Made by a program: the position numbers and the translations under genes
Shown: one piece after another, positions 6,392-14,271 of the stretch
Layout of the letters: each line of letters opens with the position of its first letter
Numbering within the stretch: the stretch's first letter is position 1
Source: an uncultured Oscillospiraceae bacterium
Lineage (GTDB): Bacteria; Bacillota; Clostridia; Oscillospirales; Oscillospiraceae
DNA: 14,271 bases
NCBI GenBank assembly: GCA_959022875.1
Contig: CAUFAM010000009.1
Coordinates: 1-14,271, forward strand
Direction of reading: 5' to 3'
The notes under the pieces: generated by a model
Told to the model about the DNA's origin: nothing
The model's input: the letters and a program-made list of their open reading frames with translations, nothing else
Database searches by the model: none

Positions 6392-6455
6392 GTTACCATC
6401 GTAGCGAATCCATTACGACTTGGTGAAGAAAGAGTTACAAAATAGTAGCAAATCC
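6392..6455. repeat. Pair of imperfect direct repeats upstream of the secreted protein gene
   Basis: GTTAC-n5-GTAGCGAATCC at 6392-6411 and GTTAC-n7-GTAGCAAATCC at 6434-6455 share both halves. Their GTAGC cores are 44 bases apart, about four helical turns. They lie 49 to 112 bases before the ATG at 6343, where activator or response-regulator sites are usual. A weak minus-strand promoter (TTGTAA-N17-CGTAAT) overlaps the interval. The rest of the gene-free stretch 6344-6763 holds a short hairpin at 6480-6495, GC-rich direct repeats at 6539-6567, an A6T6 tract near 6640-6651, and the pcrA promoter. Confidence 0.5.
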
Positions 6456-6538
6456 GGTTTGCCCATATGTTGTACGCTGCGTGGGGCCGCCCACGGGATC
6501 TTGTAGGGAGAGGGCTGTCCACAGGAAGAGTATATGTG

Positions 6539-6567
6539 CCCGGGGCGGGGGATATTCCCGGGGCGGG
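6539..6567. repeat. GC-rich 11-base direct repeat
   Basis: CCCGGGGCGGG occurs at 6539-6549 and again at 6557-6567, a period of 18 bases, in the gene-free region between the secreted protein gene and pcrA. A second short direct repeat, GGGGGAAAACC, is found at 6666-6676 and 6681-6691, immediately upstream of the pcrA -35 box. No function can be assigned. Confidence 0.5.
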
Positions 6568-6695
6568 AAGATTTGCCTGGGTTTGTTTCCCTTTATTACG
6601 TTAGACGGCGGAAGGAGCAAAAGGTTCCCGGAGATGGAAAAAATTTTTTCTGGGACGGCGGGACTGGGGGAAAACCGGATGGGGGAAAACCCCCG

Positions 6696-6724
6696 TTGAC
6701 CGCCGGGGGGATTTTCGATACAAT
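6696..6724 (+). promoter_or_regulatory. Sigma-A-type promoter of pcrA
   Basis: TTGACC (6696-6701) and TACAAT (6719-6724) are 17 bases apart. Each box is one base from consensus. The start would lie near 6731, giving a leader of about 33 bases before the ATG at 6764. Confidence 0.83.
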
Positions 6725-6763
6725 AAGAACACTTCAAATGACACAGATAAAGGATGTTTTACT

Positions 6764-9298
6764 ATGCTTACTGAAGAGCAGCAGCTGCGCTTTGCCAAGG
6801 CCCGCCGGGGGGCCATTGCCCGGGAGTTTTCCCACTTGAACCCCGAGCAGCAAAAGGCCGTCCTGGCCACCGAGGGCCCTCTTCTCCTGCTGGCGGGCGC
6901 GGGCAGCGGCAAGACCACGGTGCTCATCCACCGCATTGCCAATCTGATGAAATACGGCCGGGGCTCCGACAGCTCCGAGGTGCCCGGTTTTGTAACCCAG
7001 GAGGATCTGGCCTTCCTGGAGCGCTACGCCCAGACCGGGGAAGGGGACAAGCTCTCCCAGGAGCGGCTGTGCCGCCTGGAGCCTGCCGCCCCCTGGACTA
7101 TCCTGGCCATTACCTTTACCAATAAGGCCGCCGGGGAGCTGAAGGACCGCCTCAGCAACATGCTGGGCCCCGCCGCCAATGACATCTGGGCCAGCACCTT
7201 CCACTCCGCCTGCGTGCGCATTCTCCGACGGGACATTGAGAAGCTGGGCTTCTCCTCCTCCTTTACCATTTATGATACGGACGATTCCCTGCGCGTTGTT
7301 AAGGACTGCCTGAAGGACCTGAGCCTGGATGAGAAGCAGTTCCCCCCCCGGTCGGTGCTGGGGTACATCTCCCGGGCCAAGGATCAGATGCTCCTGGCCC
7401 AGGACTACCAGCAGCAGTGCGAGAAGTCCGGGGACTTCCGCCTGAGCAAGATTGCAAAAATTTATGTGGAGTACCAGCGGCGGCTGTGGGAGGCCAACGC
7501 CCTGGACTTTGACGACATTATCCTCCACACCGTGCGCCTGCTCAAGGGCTTTGCCGAGGTGCGGGAGTTTTATCAGAAGAAGTTCCGCTATGTGCTCATC
7601 GACGAGTACCAGGACACCAACAACCTCCAGTACCTCCTGGCCTCCACCCTGGCGGGGGGCTATGAGAACTTCTGCGTGGTGGGCGACGACGACCAGTCCA
7701 TCTACCGCTTCCGGGGTGCCACCATTGAAAATATCCTCTCCTTTGAGCAGCAATATAAGGGAGCCCGGGTCATCCGCCTGGAGGAGAACTACCGCTCCAC
7801 CGGCCACATTCTGGACGCGGCCAACGCGGTCATCCGCAACAACCAGGGCCGCAAGGGCAAGGAGCTGTGGACCAAGGCGGGAGCGGGGGAGAAGCTGAAG
7901 CTCTACTCCGCCATGAACGAGAGCGACGAGGGCCAGTATGTGGCCGCCCGGATTCTGGAAAACTTCTCCAAGGGCCGCGCCTGGAAGGACCACGCGGTGC
8001 TCTACCGGATGAACGCCCAGTCCAACCAGCTGGAGCAGGCTTTTAAGCGAAATGGCGTGCCCTACCGCATCATCGGCGGCACCCGGTTCTTTGACCGGGC
8101 GGAAGTGAAGGACATGATCGCCTATTTGGCGGTGCTCAATAACCCGGAGGACGATCTGCGCCTCACCCGAATCATCAACAATCCCCCCCGGGGCATTGGC
8201 AATACCACCGTGGAACGTGCTCAGCAGATCGCCCGGCGGGAGGGGGCCTCCCTCTATGCGGTCATCGACAACGCAGGCATGTATCCCGAGCTGGAGCGGG
8301 CCGGGAAGAAGCTGGGGGAGTTTACTGCCCTCATCAAGGGCCTGCATGAGCTGCTGGAGGAGAACCGGCTCTCCCTGGCCGATTTCTATGAAGAGCTGCT
8401 CATCCGCACCGGGTACGCCGTCATGCTGGAGAGCAAGAACACCGTGGAGGACCGCACCCGGCTGGAGAACGTGCGGGAGCTGCTCACCTCCATCAACGGC
8501 TACCTGGAAAACCGGGCCGATCCGGAGGAGAGCCTGGGCGATGCCCTCCACGGGTTCCTGGACGAGATCGCCCTGTATACCGATCTGGACAGCCACGACC
8601 CAAACCAAGACTGTGTGGTGATGATGACCATGCATGCAGCCAAGGGCCTTGAGTTCCCGGTGGTTTTCGTAGTGGGCATGGAGGAAGGGATTTTCCCCGG
8701 AATCCGGGCCATCGGCGAGACGGAGGAGATGGAGGAAGAGCGGCGGCTCTGTTATGTAGCCATGACCCGTGCCCGGCAGGAGCTCTACCTCACCTGTGCC
8801 CGGCAGCGCATGCTCTTTGGCCGCACCAGCGCCAACCGTCCCTCCCGGTTTACCGACGAGATCCCCCCGGAGCACCTGGAGCGCTCCGGCCGCTCTTATC
8901 TGAGCGGAGATGAGGGAAGCTGGGGCGGCGTGGCCAGCCGGACCTCGGGCTATGAGGGCTACGGGGACTTCGGCCACCGGGACTACGGCGGCCGCAGTGC
9001 CTTTGACCAGCGTCCGGCCTCCTATGGGGGCTTTGAGCGCTCCGCCAGCCGCCCAGCCTATGGAGCGGGACGGGGGACCGGAACCTCTTATACCGCTGCG
9101 GGCGCCGGAAAGGCCGGGTCTGGCACGGGCCTGAGCCTGATGAAGGGGGACCAGGTGCGCCACAAGGCCTTTGGAAAGGGCATGGTCCTGTCCGTGCAGC
9201 CTACCGGAGGAGATACGCTGGTGGAGATTGCCTTTGACAATGTGGGAACTAAGCGTCTAATGCTCAAGTTTGCCGCCGCCCAAATGGAAAAAATTTAA
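6764..9298 (+). CDS. pcrA: UvrD/PcrA-type superfamily 1A DNA helicase
   Basis: This 844-residue 3'-5' DNA helicase acts in repair and in clearing recombinase or stalled complexes from DNA. The motifs are in order: Q motif LNPEQQKAV (25-33), Walker A AGAGSGKT (44-51), TFTNKAA (117-123), STFHSA (144-149), DEYQDTN (280-286), GDDDQSIYRFRGA (307-319), LEENYRST (339-346), MTMHAAKGLEFPVVF (621-635) and VAMTRARQELYL (665-676). All key residues are intact. The C-terminus (about 793-844, beginning KGDQVRHKAFGKGMVL) is the Tudor-like domain that binds RNA polymerase in PcrA. Before it lies a Gly/Tyr/Ser/Arg-rich linker (about 710-790). About 40 extra residues (about 63-110) sit between motifs I and Ia compared with Bacillus PcrA. 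AAAGGA lies 9 bases before the ATG. It is a single gene with its own promoter and terminator. Confidence 0.96.
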   Translation: MLTEEQQLRFAKARRGAIAREFSHLNPEQQKAVLATEGPLLLLAGAGSGKTTVLIHRIANLMKYGRGSDSSEVPGFVTQEDLAFLERYAQTGEGDKLSQERLCRLEPAAPWTILAITFTNKAAGELKDRLSNMLGPAANDIWASTFHSACVRILRRDIEKLGFSSSFTIYDTDDSLRVVKDCLKDLSLDEKQFPPRSVLGYISRAKDQMLLAQDYQQQCEKSGDFRLSKIAKIYVEYQRRLWEANALDFDDIILHTVRLLKGFAEVREFYQKKFRYVLIDEYQDTNNLQYLLASTLAGGYENFCVVGDDDQSIYRFRGATIENILSFEQQYKGARVIRLEENYRSTGHILDAANAVIRNNQGRKGKELWTKAGAGEKLKLYSAMNESDEGQYVAARILENFSKGRAWKDHAVLYRMNAQSNQLEQAFKRNGVPYRIIGGTRFFDRAEVKDMIAYLAVLNNPEDDLRLTRIINNPPRGIGNTTVERAQQIARREGASLYAVIDNAGMYPELERAGKKLGEFTALIKGLHELLEENRLSLADFYEELLIRTGYAVMLESKNTVEDRTRLENVRELLTSINGYLENRADPEESLGDALHGFLDEIALYTDLDSHDPNQDCVVMMTMHAAKGLEFPVVFVVGMEEGIFPGIRAIGETEEMEEERRLCYVAMTRARQELYLTCARQRMLFGRTSANRPSRFTDEIPPEHLERSGRSYLSGDEGSWGGVASRTSGYEGYGDFGHRDYGGRSAFDQRPASYGGFERSASRPAYGAGRGTGTSYTAAGAGKAGSGTGLSLMKGDQVRHKAFGKGMVLSVQPTGGDTLVEIAFDNVGTKRLMLKFAAAQMEKI

Positions 9299-9306
9299 AA
9301 AATTTG

Positions 9307-9338
9307 GAAGAAGCCGAAACCTTTGGGTCGGCTTCTTC
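9307..9338 (+). terminator. Probable terminator of pcrA
   Basis: The perfect 11-bp stem GAAGAAGCCGA (9307-9317) / TCGGCTTCTTC (9328-9338) has a 10-nt loop and begins 9 bases after the pcrA stop. The tail GTCTTATATC is only moderately T-rich. The rest of the gene-free stretch 9299-9611 contains the AT-rich inverted repeat TACAAAAA-n10-TTTTTGTA at 9389-9414, a palindrome at 9462-9476 and the adaptor promoter. Confidence 0.75.
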
Positions 9339-9461
9339 GTCTTATATCATAGAGGTCTCTCTGCTATCTGGGAAGCACCGGCATTTCTTACAAAAATTAC
9401 GAAAATTTTTTGTATAAAGATCCAACACGCACCTGGAACTTCAGAATTTACAGGGGGATTA

Positions 9462-9476
9462 TTAAGAGAATCTTAA
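9462..9476. promoter_or_regulatory. Candidate regulator site upstream of the exporter operon
   Basis: TTAAGA-GAA-TCTTAA is a perfect 6-bp inverted repeat with a 3-base spacer. It lies 22 bases before the predicted -35 box of the adaptor gene, which suits an activator. OmpR-type regulators often control such exporters in Firmicutes, but no two-component genes are in the window. Confidence 0.4.
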
Positions 9477-9498
9477 ACATTTTGTAACCGGCCGGTAG

Positions 9499-9527
9499 TT
9501 GCTTCCCGAAAGGGGCTGACCTATAAT
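9499..9527 (+). promoter_or_regulatory. Promoter of the exporter operon
   Basis: The perfect -10 TATAAT (9522-9527) is preceded by TTGCTT (9499-9504) at 17 bases. The -35 keeps only the TTG part of the consensus, which would make the promoter depend on an activator such as one binding at 9462-9476. The leader before the ATG at 9612 is about 80 bases. Confidence 0.65.
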
Positions 9528-9611
9528 GGGTGATGATGGACAACCCCTGTCAGTCCGGCCCTATTTCCAGAACGGAGAGGGAACGGACCATCAATTTAGG
9601 AGGAAATCGAA

Positions 9612-11276
9612 ATGCCAGAAGTGGAAGTGAAGGTACCTCAGCAGGAGAACAGCGCGGGCCAGCAGCCCCCTGCTCCGGAGAAAAAGCTCCCCGCCAAAAA
9701 GCGCAATCCCAGAAAGACAAGAAATATGATTATCGCCCTGGTGGTGGTGGCGGCTCTGGCCGTGGGCGGTGTGTTTCTCTATCAGTTTTTAACCAAGCAG
9801 CAGAAGGTGAACAGTGAGATTCAGACCTCCCCGGTTTCCTTCGGCTCGATTCAGAGCAAGGTCACCGGCAGCGGCAACGCCATGGCCAAGGAGTCCGCCG
9901 CCATTACGCTCACTGCGGGCGGTACGGTAGAAGAGGTGTTTGTCACCGCGGGCGACATGGTGACCGCCGGCCAGCCTCTCTACACCATCAGCAGCAAGGA
10001 GGCCCAGGATAAGCTGGACAACCTGAACGCGGAGATGAAGGACCTGCTGGAGCAGGCCAACAACCTTACCGTCCGGGCGCCCTTTGCCGGCAAGCTCCAG
10101 GACGTGAAGGAGTTCCAGCCCGACCAGAACGTGACCACCGGACAGGAGATCGCCACCCTGGTCAACGACAAGAAGCTGAAGCTCTCCCTCTATTTCAGCT
10201 ACGCCTATGAAAACGAGATCCACGTGGGCCAGAGCGTGCAGGTGTCTGTGCCAGCGGTGATGCAGTCCTACACCGGCAAGGTGGAGAAGATCAACAAGGT
10301 CAGCTTCATCTCCCCCGAGGGCGCCGTCCACTTTGAGGTGGTCATCGTCTTTGACAACCCCGGCACCCTCACCGCCGACATGGACGCCTCCGCCGTGCTC
10401 ACCGCCAAGGATGGCAGCGCCATCTACCCCTATCAGAATGGCAAGACGGAGTTTTATGAGATCCGCACCATCACCGCCAAGGCTGACGGTCCGGTGACCC
10501 AGATCGGCAACCTGCTCAACTACGCCAATGTCTCCGCCGGCGAGGCCCTGTTGTACTTAGGCTCCGACACCATCGACGAGAAGATCCGCGCCAAGCAGGA
10601 GGTGGTCAACGCGGCCCAGAAGGACTTTAACAACTTCAACACCGTCTCTCCCATCGACGGTACCGTTACCTCCTGCACCCTGGTGCCCGGCGCTGAGGTA
10701 AAGAGCGGCGATACCGTCATCACCATTTCCAACACCAGCAACATGGTGGTGGAGATCAGCGTGGATGACCGGAACATCGCCTTTGTCCAGCCCGGCCTTA
10801 TGGTGGAACTGAAGGACTGGAACGAGAATGTGTTTATCGGCACCGTCTCCTCCATCAATATGGCAAAGGCCGAGAGCAGCAACGGTATGACCAGCTATCC
10901 CGTCACCCTTACCGTGGACAACGCCGACGGCTCTCTGCTGGCGGGTATGTATTTGGACTACTCCTTTGTCACCAGCCAGTCGGACGACTGTATGATGGTC
11001 CCCATGCAGAGTGTGAAGTACGTCAGCGACGCGGAGGGTGAGACCTATTCTGTGGTCTTTATCCACGCCGAGGAGAAGCCGGAGAACGCCGTGGATCTGG
11101 AAATTCCTGAGACCATGCCCGGCGAGATGCCCAAGTACCCCTCTCCTGAGGATGGCTACTACCCCGTGAAGGTGGAGACCGGCCTTTCCGACAACTATAA
11201 CGTGGAGATCAAGAGCGGCCTCAACGGGGACGAGGAGGTCTTTGTGAACTTCCTGGTCGAGCAGGCCTACGGCTAA
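9612..11276 (+). CDS. HlyD/MacA-type membrane-fusion adaptor of an ABC exporter
   Basis: This 554-residue protein is anchored by one helix (about 39-60) behind a 38-residue Pro/Lys-rich cytoplasmic tail; the rest is extracellular. It contains two biotinyl-lipoyl-like half motifs. The first is GTVEEVFVTAGDMVTAGQPL (104-123) with VRAPFAGKLQDVKEFQPDQN (154-173) as its return strand. A second copy lies at about 293-316 and 345-372 (SPIDGTVTSCTLVPGAEVKS). Beta-barrel segments follow both copies. Helical hairpins between the halves are short, so there is no long coiled coil of the kind that reaches an outer-membrane channel, consistent with a monoderm. An acidic/Pro-rich insert lies near 486-515. 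AGGAGG precedes the ATG. It is the first gene of the exporter operon; the ATPase gene starts 14 bases after its stop. Confidence 0.9.
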   Translation: MPEVEVKVPQQENSAGQQPPAPEKKLPAKKRNPRKTRNMIIALVVVAALAVGGVFLYQFLTKQQKVNSEIQTSPVSFGSIQSKVTGSGNAMAKESAAITLTAGGTVEEVFVTAGDMVTAGQPLYTISSKEAQDKLDNLNAEMKDLLEQANNLTVRAPFAGKLQDVKEFQPDQNVTTGQEIATLVNDKKLKLSLYFSYAYENEIHVGQSVQVSVPAVMQSYTGKVEKINKVSFISPEGAVHFEVVIVFDNPGTLTADMDASAVLTAKDGSAIYPYQNGKTEFYEIRTITAKADGPVTQIGNLLNYANVSAGEALLYLGSDTIDEKIRAKQEVVNAAQKDFNNFNTVSPIDGTVTSCTLVPGAEVKSGDTVITISNTSNMVVEISVDDRNIAFVQPGLMVELKDWNENVFIGTVSSINMAKAESSNGMTSYPVTLTVDNADGSLLAGMYLDYSFVTSQSDDCMMVPMQSVKYVSDAEGETYSVVFIHAEEKPENAVDLEIPETMPGEMPKYPSPEDGYYPVKVETGLSDNYNVEIKSGLNGDEEVFVNFLVEQAYG

Positions 11277-11290
11277 GGCGGGGTGACGCC

Positions 11291-11982
<692 letters not shown>

Positions 11983-11986
<4 letters not shown>

Positions 11987-13230
11987 AGCTGGGCCAGGCG
12001 GTTAAAATGGCCGCAAAATCCATCTTTTCCAACGTGGGCCGTTCGGCCCTGACCATGCTGGGCATTATCATCGGCCTGGCGGCGGTGATCATCCTGGTCT
12101 CCTATGCCCAGGGACAAAACGCCGCCATGAAGGCCTACTATGAGAGCATGGGCACCAACACCGTCCAGGTCAGCGCCAGCACCTGGAACTCCTCCATCAA
12201 CGTCTCCCAGGCCCTGTATGACTACTGCCTGGGGCTGAGCGACCATGTGGTGGGCGTGACCCCCAACGGGAGCGTGTGGAGAGACACCAAAATTTCCTAC
12301 GAATCCAAGACCCTCACCAGCGAGGACTGGAACACCCGCATCAACGTCTATATGGGCAACGATCAGTACGGCCTGTGCAATGACTTTAAAATTGCCCGGG
12401 GCCGGGAGCTGTCCTACCTGGATATTGAGAAGCTCAATCAGGTGTGCGTCCTGGGCTCCGAGGCTGCTCAGCAGATCTTTGCCTTTGCCGACCCCCTGGA
12501 CAAGACCATCACCATCAACGGCATTCCCTTCCGGGTGGTGGGCGTGTACCAGAGCAAGGCCGAAGGCAAGAATGTGGGCAGCAGCGAAAGCAACCAGTGG
12601 ATTCTGGACGAGATCAAGCGCAAAGACCGGATGATCCTCATTCCCTCCACCATGACCCGGTACTTTAATCAGAACCGGCCCATTGAGGAATATGTGGTGA
12701 AGGTGAAGAGCTCCGACGACATTGCCAACGTCGTTACCAGCCTCAACGGCTATCTCGGCGGCCTCATCAGCGAGAATAACGGCTATTTCTCCGTAAACTC
12801 TCCCGAGACCTGGCAGAACAGCCAGAATGAGGCCGCTGCTCTGCAGCAGCGCTTTTTGGGCGGCATTGCTGCCATCTCCCTTCTGGTGGGCGGCATCGGC
12901 ATTATGAATATCATGCTGGTCACCGTGACCGAGCGCACAAGGGAAATCGGTATCCGCAAGGCCATTGGCGCCGAGCGCAGGAGCATTATTGTGCAGTTCC
13001 TCATTGAGGCGGCCATGATCTGCGGCATCGGCGGACTGTTCGGCATTGGGGTAGGCTATGTAGGAACCCTCATTGTGGGCAAGTTGTCCTTCGGCATTAT
13101 CCTCATCCCAAGTCCAGGCGTGACCGTAGGGGCGGCGGCCATCTCGGTGGCTCTGGGTATCATCTTCGGTATGTACCCCGCCGTCAAGGCCTCGGGCCTG
13201 CAGCCGGTGGTTGCCCTGCGGGCGGACTGA
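11983..13230 (+). CDS. MacB/FtsX-type ABC transporter permease
   Basis: This 415-residue permease has the MacB layout: N-terminal helix (about 22-42), a large extracellular MacB_PCD-like domain (about 45-285), then three helices (about 291-314, 338-366 and 380-402). The coupling segment ERTREIGIRKAIGAERRS (317-334) and the preceding GGIGIMNIMLVTVT (303-316) are hallmark FtsX/MacB sequences. The start is GTG at 11983, sharing four bases with the ATPase stop, with AGAGGAGGTG 6 bases upstream; the next Met is at residue 9. Together with the adaptor and ATPase it forms a tripartite exporter like B. subtilis YknXYZ or Gram-negative MacAB. Such systems export peptides, toxins or lipids; the substrate here is unknown. 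Confidence 0.94.
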
Positions 13231-13295
13231 CCAAGCCCGGGATTTTGGGCCTTTGCGATGATTGAAAAGACCGGAAGGTATAAGGAGATAGAACA

Positions 13296-14271
13296 ATGAA
13301 CAAAAAACGACTGATTTCAGGCCTTATGGCCGGGGTGCTGGCCCTGGCCCTGGCTGCGCCTCTGGCGGCGCCGGCCCGGGCGGCGGGGAGCTCCTCCTCC
13401 TTCCTGGACGTCCAGGACAGCAGCACCGCCGTCAACGCCGATATCCTGCGCCTGATGGGCGTGGTCAGCGGCACCGGCGGCAACTTCTTCAACCCCTCCA
13501 GCCAGCTGACCCGCGGCGAGTTCTGTGCCATGGTGGTCAGCTTCATGCAGCGCTCGGATGAGGTGGCCATCCACTCCACCCGCACCATTTTCACCGATGT
13601 GCCCGGCAGCCACTGGGCCCGGGGATATGTGAATCTGGCCTCCAGTCTGACCGTGAAGGACGGGGAGCGGGAGCTGCCCCTGATTACCGGCGTGGGCGAC
13701 GGCACCTTCCTCCCCGACCGGGCCATCACCCAGGCGGAGGCGGCCACCATCCTCATCCGTATGCTGGGCTATACCAGCGCCCAGGCAGGCGCCCTGTGGC
13801 CCCAGAGCTATATGAACCTGGCCGACTCCATCGGCCTGCGGGACGGCCTGCCCCAGGACTATAACAAGCCCCTCACCCGGGCCCAGGCCGCCCAGCTCTT
13901 TGTCAACGCCCTGACCAGCGAGACCCAGGAGGGCAAGGCCTATTACACCACCCTGGGCGAGGCCAAGGATGACACCGTGATCCTGGCGGTCAATGTGTCC
14001 ACCGACACCGGCGACGCCATGGGAGCGGTACGTACCTCCAACGGCACTTATTTGCCCAAGGTGGAAAACGTGGCTCCCACCGCCCTTCAGGGCCGCCGGG
14101 GCACCCTGATGGTCAATGAGAACCAGGAGATCGTCACGTTTGTGCCCGACGACAGCACCCCGGTTACCATTACCCTTACCGGAGACGCCCAGCCCGGCTA
14201 TGTAAAGGGCGGCGGCCAGCAGTATACCATCTCCGGAGATACTCCGGTCTTTACCTCCGACCAGGAGAAGA
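13296..14271 (+). CDS. S-layer homology (SLH) domain surface protein, 5' part (runs off right edge)
   Basis: 325 residues are visible with no stop before the window ends. A signal peptide is clear: MNKKR, a hydrophobic Ala/Leu core, and ARA|AG cleavage after about residue 29. Three SLH domains follow at about 36-86, 99-158 and 169-210, with the family's TR-type motifs LTRGEF, ITQAEA and LTRAQA and FxDVxxxxWA (FTDVPGSHWA at 99-108). Three SLH repeats normally bind pyruvylated secondary cell-wall polymer. From about 215 a beta-rich region with VRTSNGTYLPKVENVAPTAL begins; I do not recognise it as a catalytic domain. AAGGAG lies 9 bases before the ATG. Only 65 bases separate it from the permease, with no clear promoter or terminator between, so it may belong to the exporter operon. 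Confidence 0.92.
   Translation, partial: MNKKRLISGLMAGVLALALAAPLAAPARAAGSSSSFLDVQDSSTAVNADILRLMGVVSGTGGNFFNPSSQLTRGEFCAMVVSFMQRSDEVAIHSTRTIFTDVPGSHWARGYVNLASSLTVKDGERELPLITGVGDGTFLPDRAITQAEAATILIRMLGYTSAQAGALWPQSYMNLADSIGLRDGLPQDYNKPLTRAQAAQLFVNALTSETQEGKAYYTTLGEAKDDTVILAVNVSTDTGDAMGAVRTSNGTYLPKVENVAPTALQGRRGTLMVNENQEIVTFVPDDSTPVTITLTGDAQPGYVKGGGQQYTISGDTPVFTSDQEK

Noticed and set aside
6534..6839. Small plus-strand frame before pcrA
   Set aside because: It lacks a good ribosome binding site, reads through the pcrA promoter and into the pcrA start, and resembles no protein.
6734..9163. 809-codon open frame on the minus strand opposite pcrA
   Set aside because: It is fully antisense to an intact helicase with all motifs. 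The translation is Gly/Val/Leu/His-rich with no recognisable domain, as expected from the complement of a GC-biased gene.
13231..13295. Possible terminator (GCCC...GGGC) between permease and SLH gene
   Set aside because: There are only four base pairs and no clear T tract, so it is unlikely to stop transcription. No promoter with acceptable spacing was found here either.

Overview
The window reads as chromosome of a GC-rich, endospore-forming member of the Clostridia. The best guess is Oscillospiraceae, near Flavonifractor, Pseudoflavonifractor or Intestinimonas. The evidence is an spmA-spmB pair, an AbrB-type regulator, strong AGGAGG ribosome binding sites, sigma-A promoters of TTGACx-N17-TAnAAT form, a Gram-positive signal peptide with three S-layer homology domains, and a YfcC-type carrier. 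The genus is inference. No rRNA, tRNA, CRISPR array, insertion sequence or phage gene was seen.

Layout, left to right. (1) 3-752 (+): C-terminal part of a DUF1576 membrane protein, ending in a strong terminator. (2) 753-1046: gene-free stretch with a compact hairpin-rich block that looks like a dispersed intergenic repeat. (3) 1047-2145 (-): spore maturation genes spmA-spmB, one base apart. (4) 2412-2663 (+): AbrB-family regulator with a CxxC...CxxC tail, behind a near-consensus promoter. (5) A perfect 18-bp inverted repeat at 2737-2777 serves as terminator between convergent units. (6) 2795-5446 (-): M20 peptidase/amidohydrolase followed by a YfcC/DcuC-superfamily carrier, with a clear promoter and a candidate operator downstream of the start site. 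(7) 5705-6343 (-): small secreted protein of unknown function, followed by two terminators. (8) 6764-9298 (+): pcrA/uvrD helicase with its own promoter and terminator. (9) 9612-14271 (+): exporter unit made of a membrane-fusion adaptor, MacB-type ATPase, MacB-type permease and a three-SLH-domain surface protein cut by the window edge.

How the genes work together. spmA and spmB act in late sporulation. The peptidase and carrier most likely form a peptide or N-acyl-amino-acid uptake-and-hydrolysis module. The adaptor, ATPase and permease form a MacAB/YknXYZ-like exporter. An SLH protein 65 bases downstream with no visible promoter or terminator between suggests a link between the exporter and the cell wall. 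PcrA is housekeeping DNA repair and replication.

Most of the window is ordinary core genome. The parts most worth a second look are the exporter-SLH linkage, the structured repeat at 823-922, the dyad in front of the peptidase operon, the spaced direct repeats upstream of the secreted protein, and the zinc-ribbon-like tail on the AbrB homologue.
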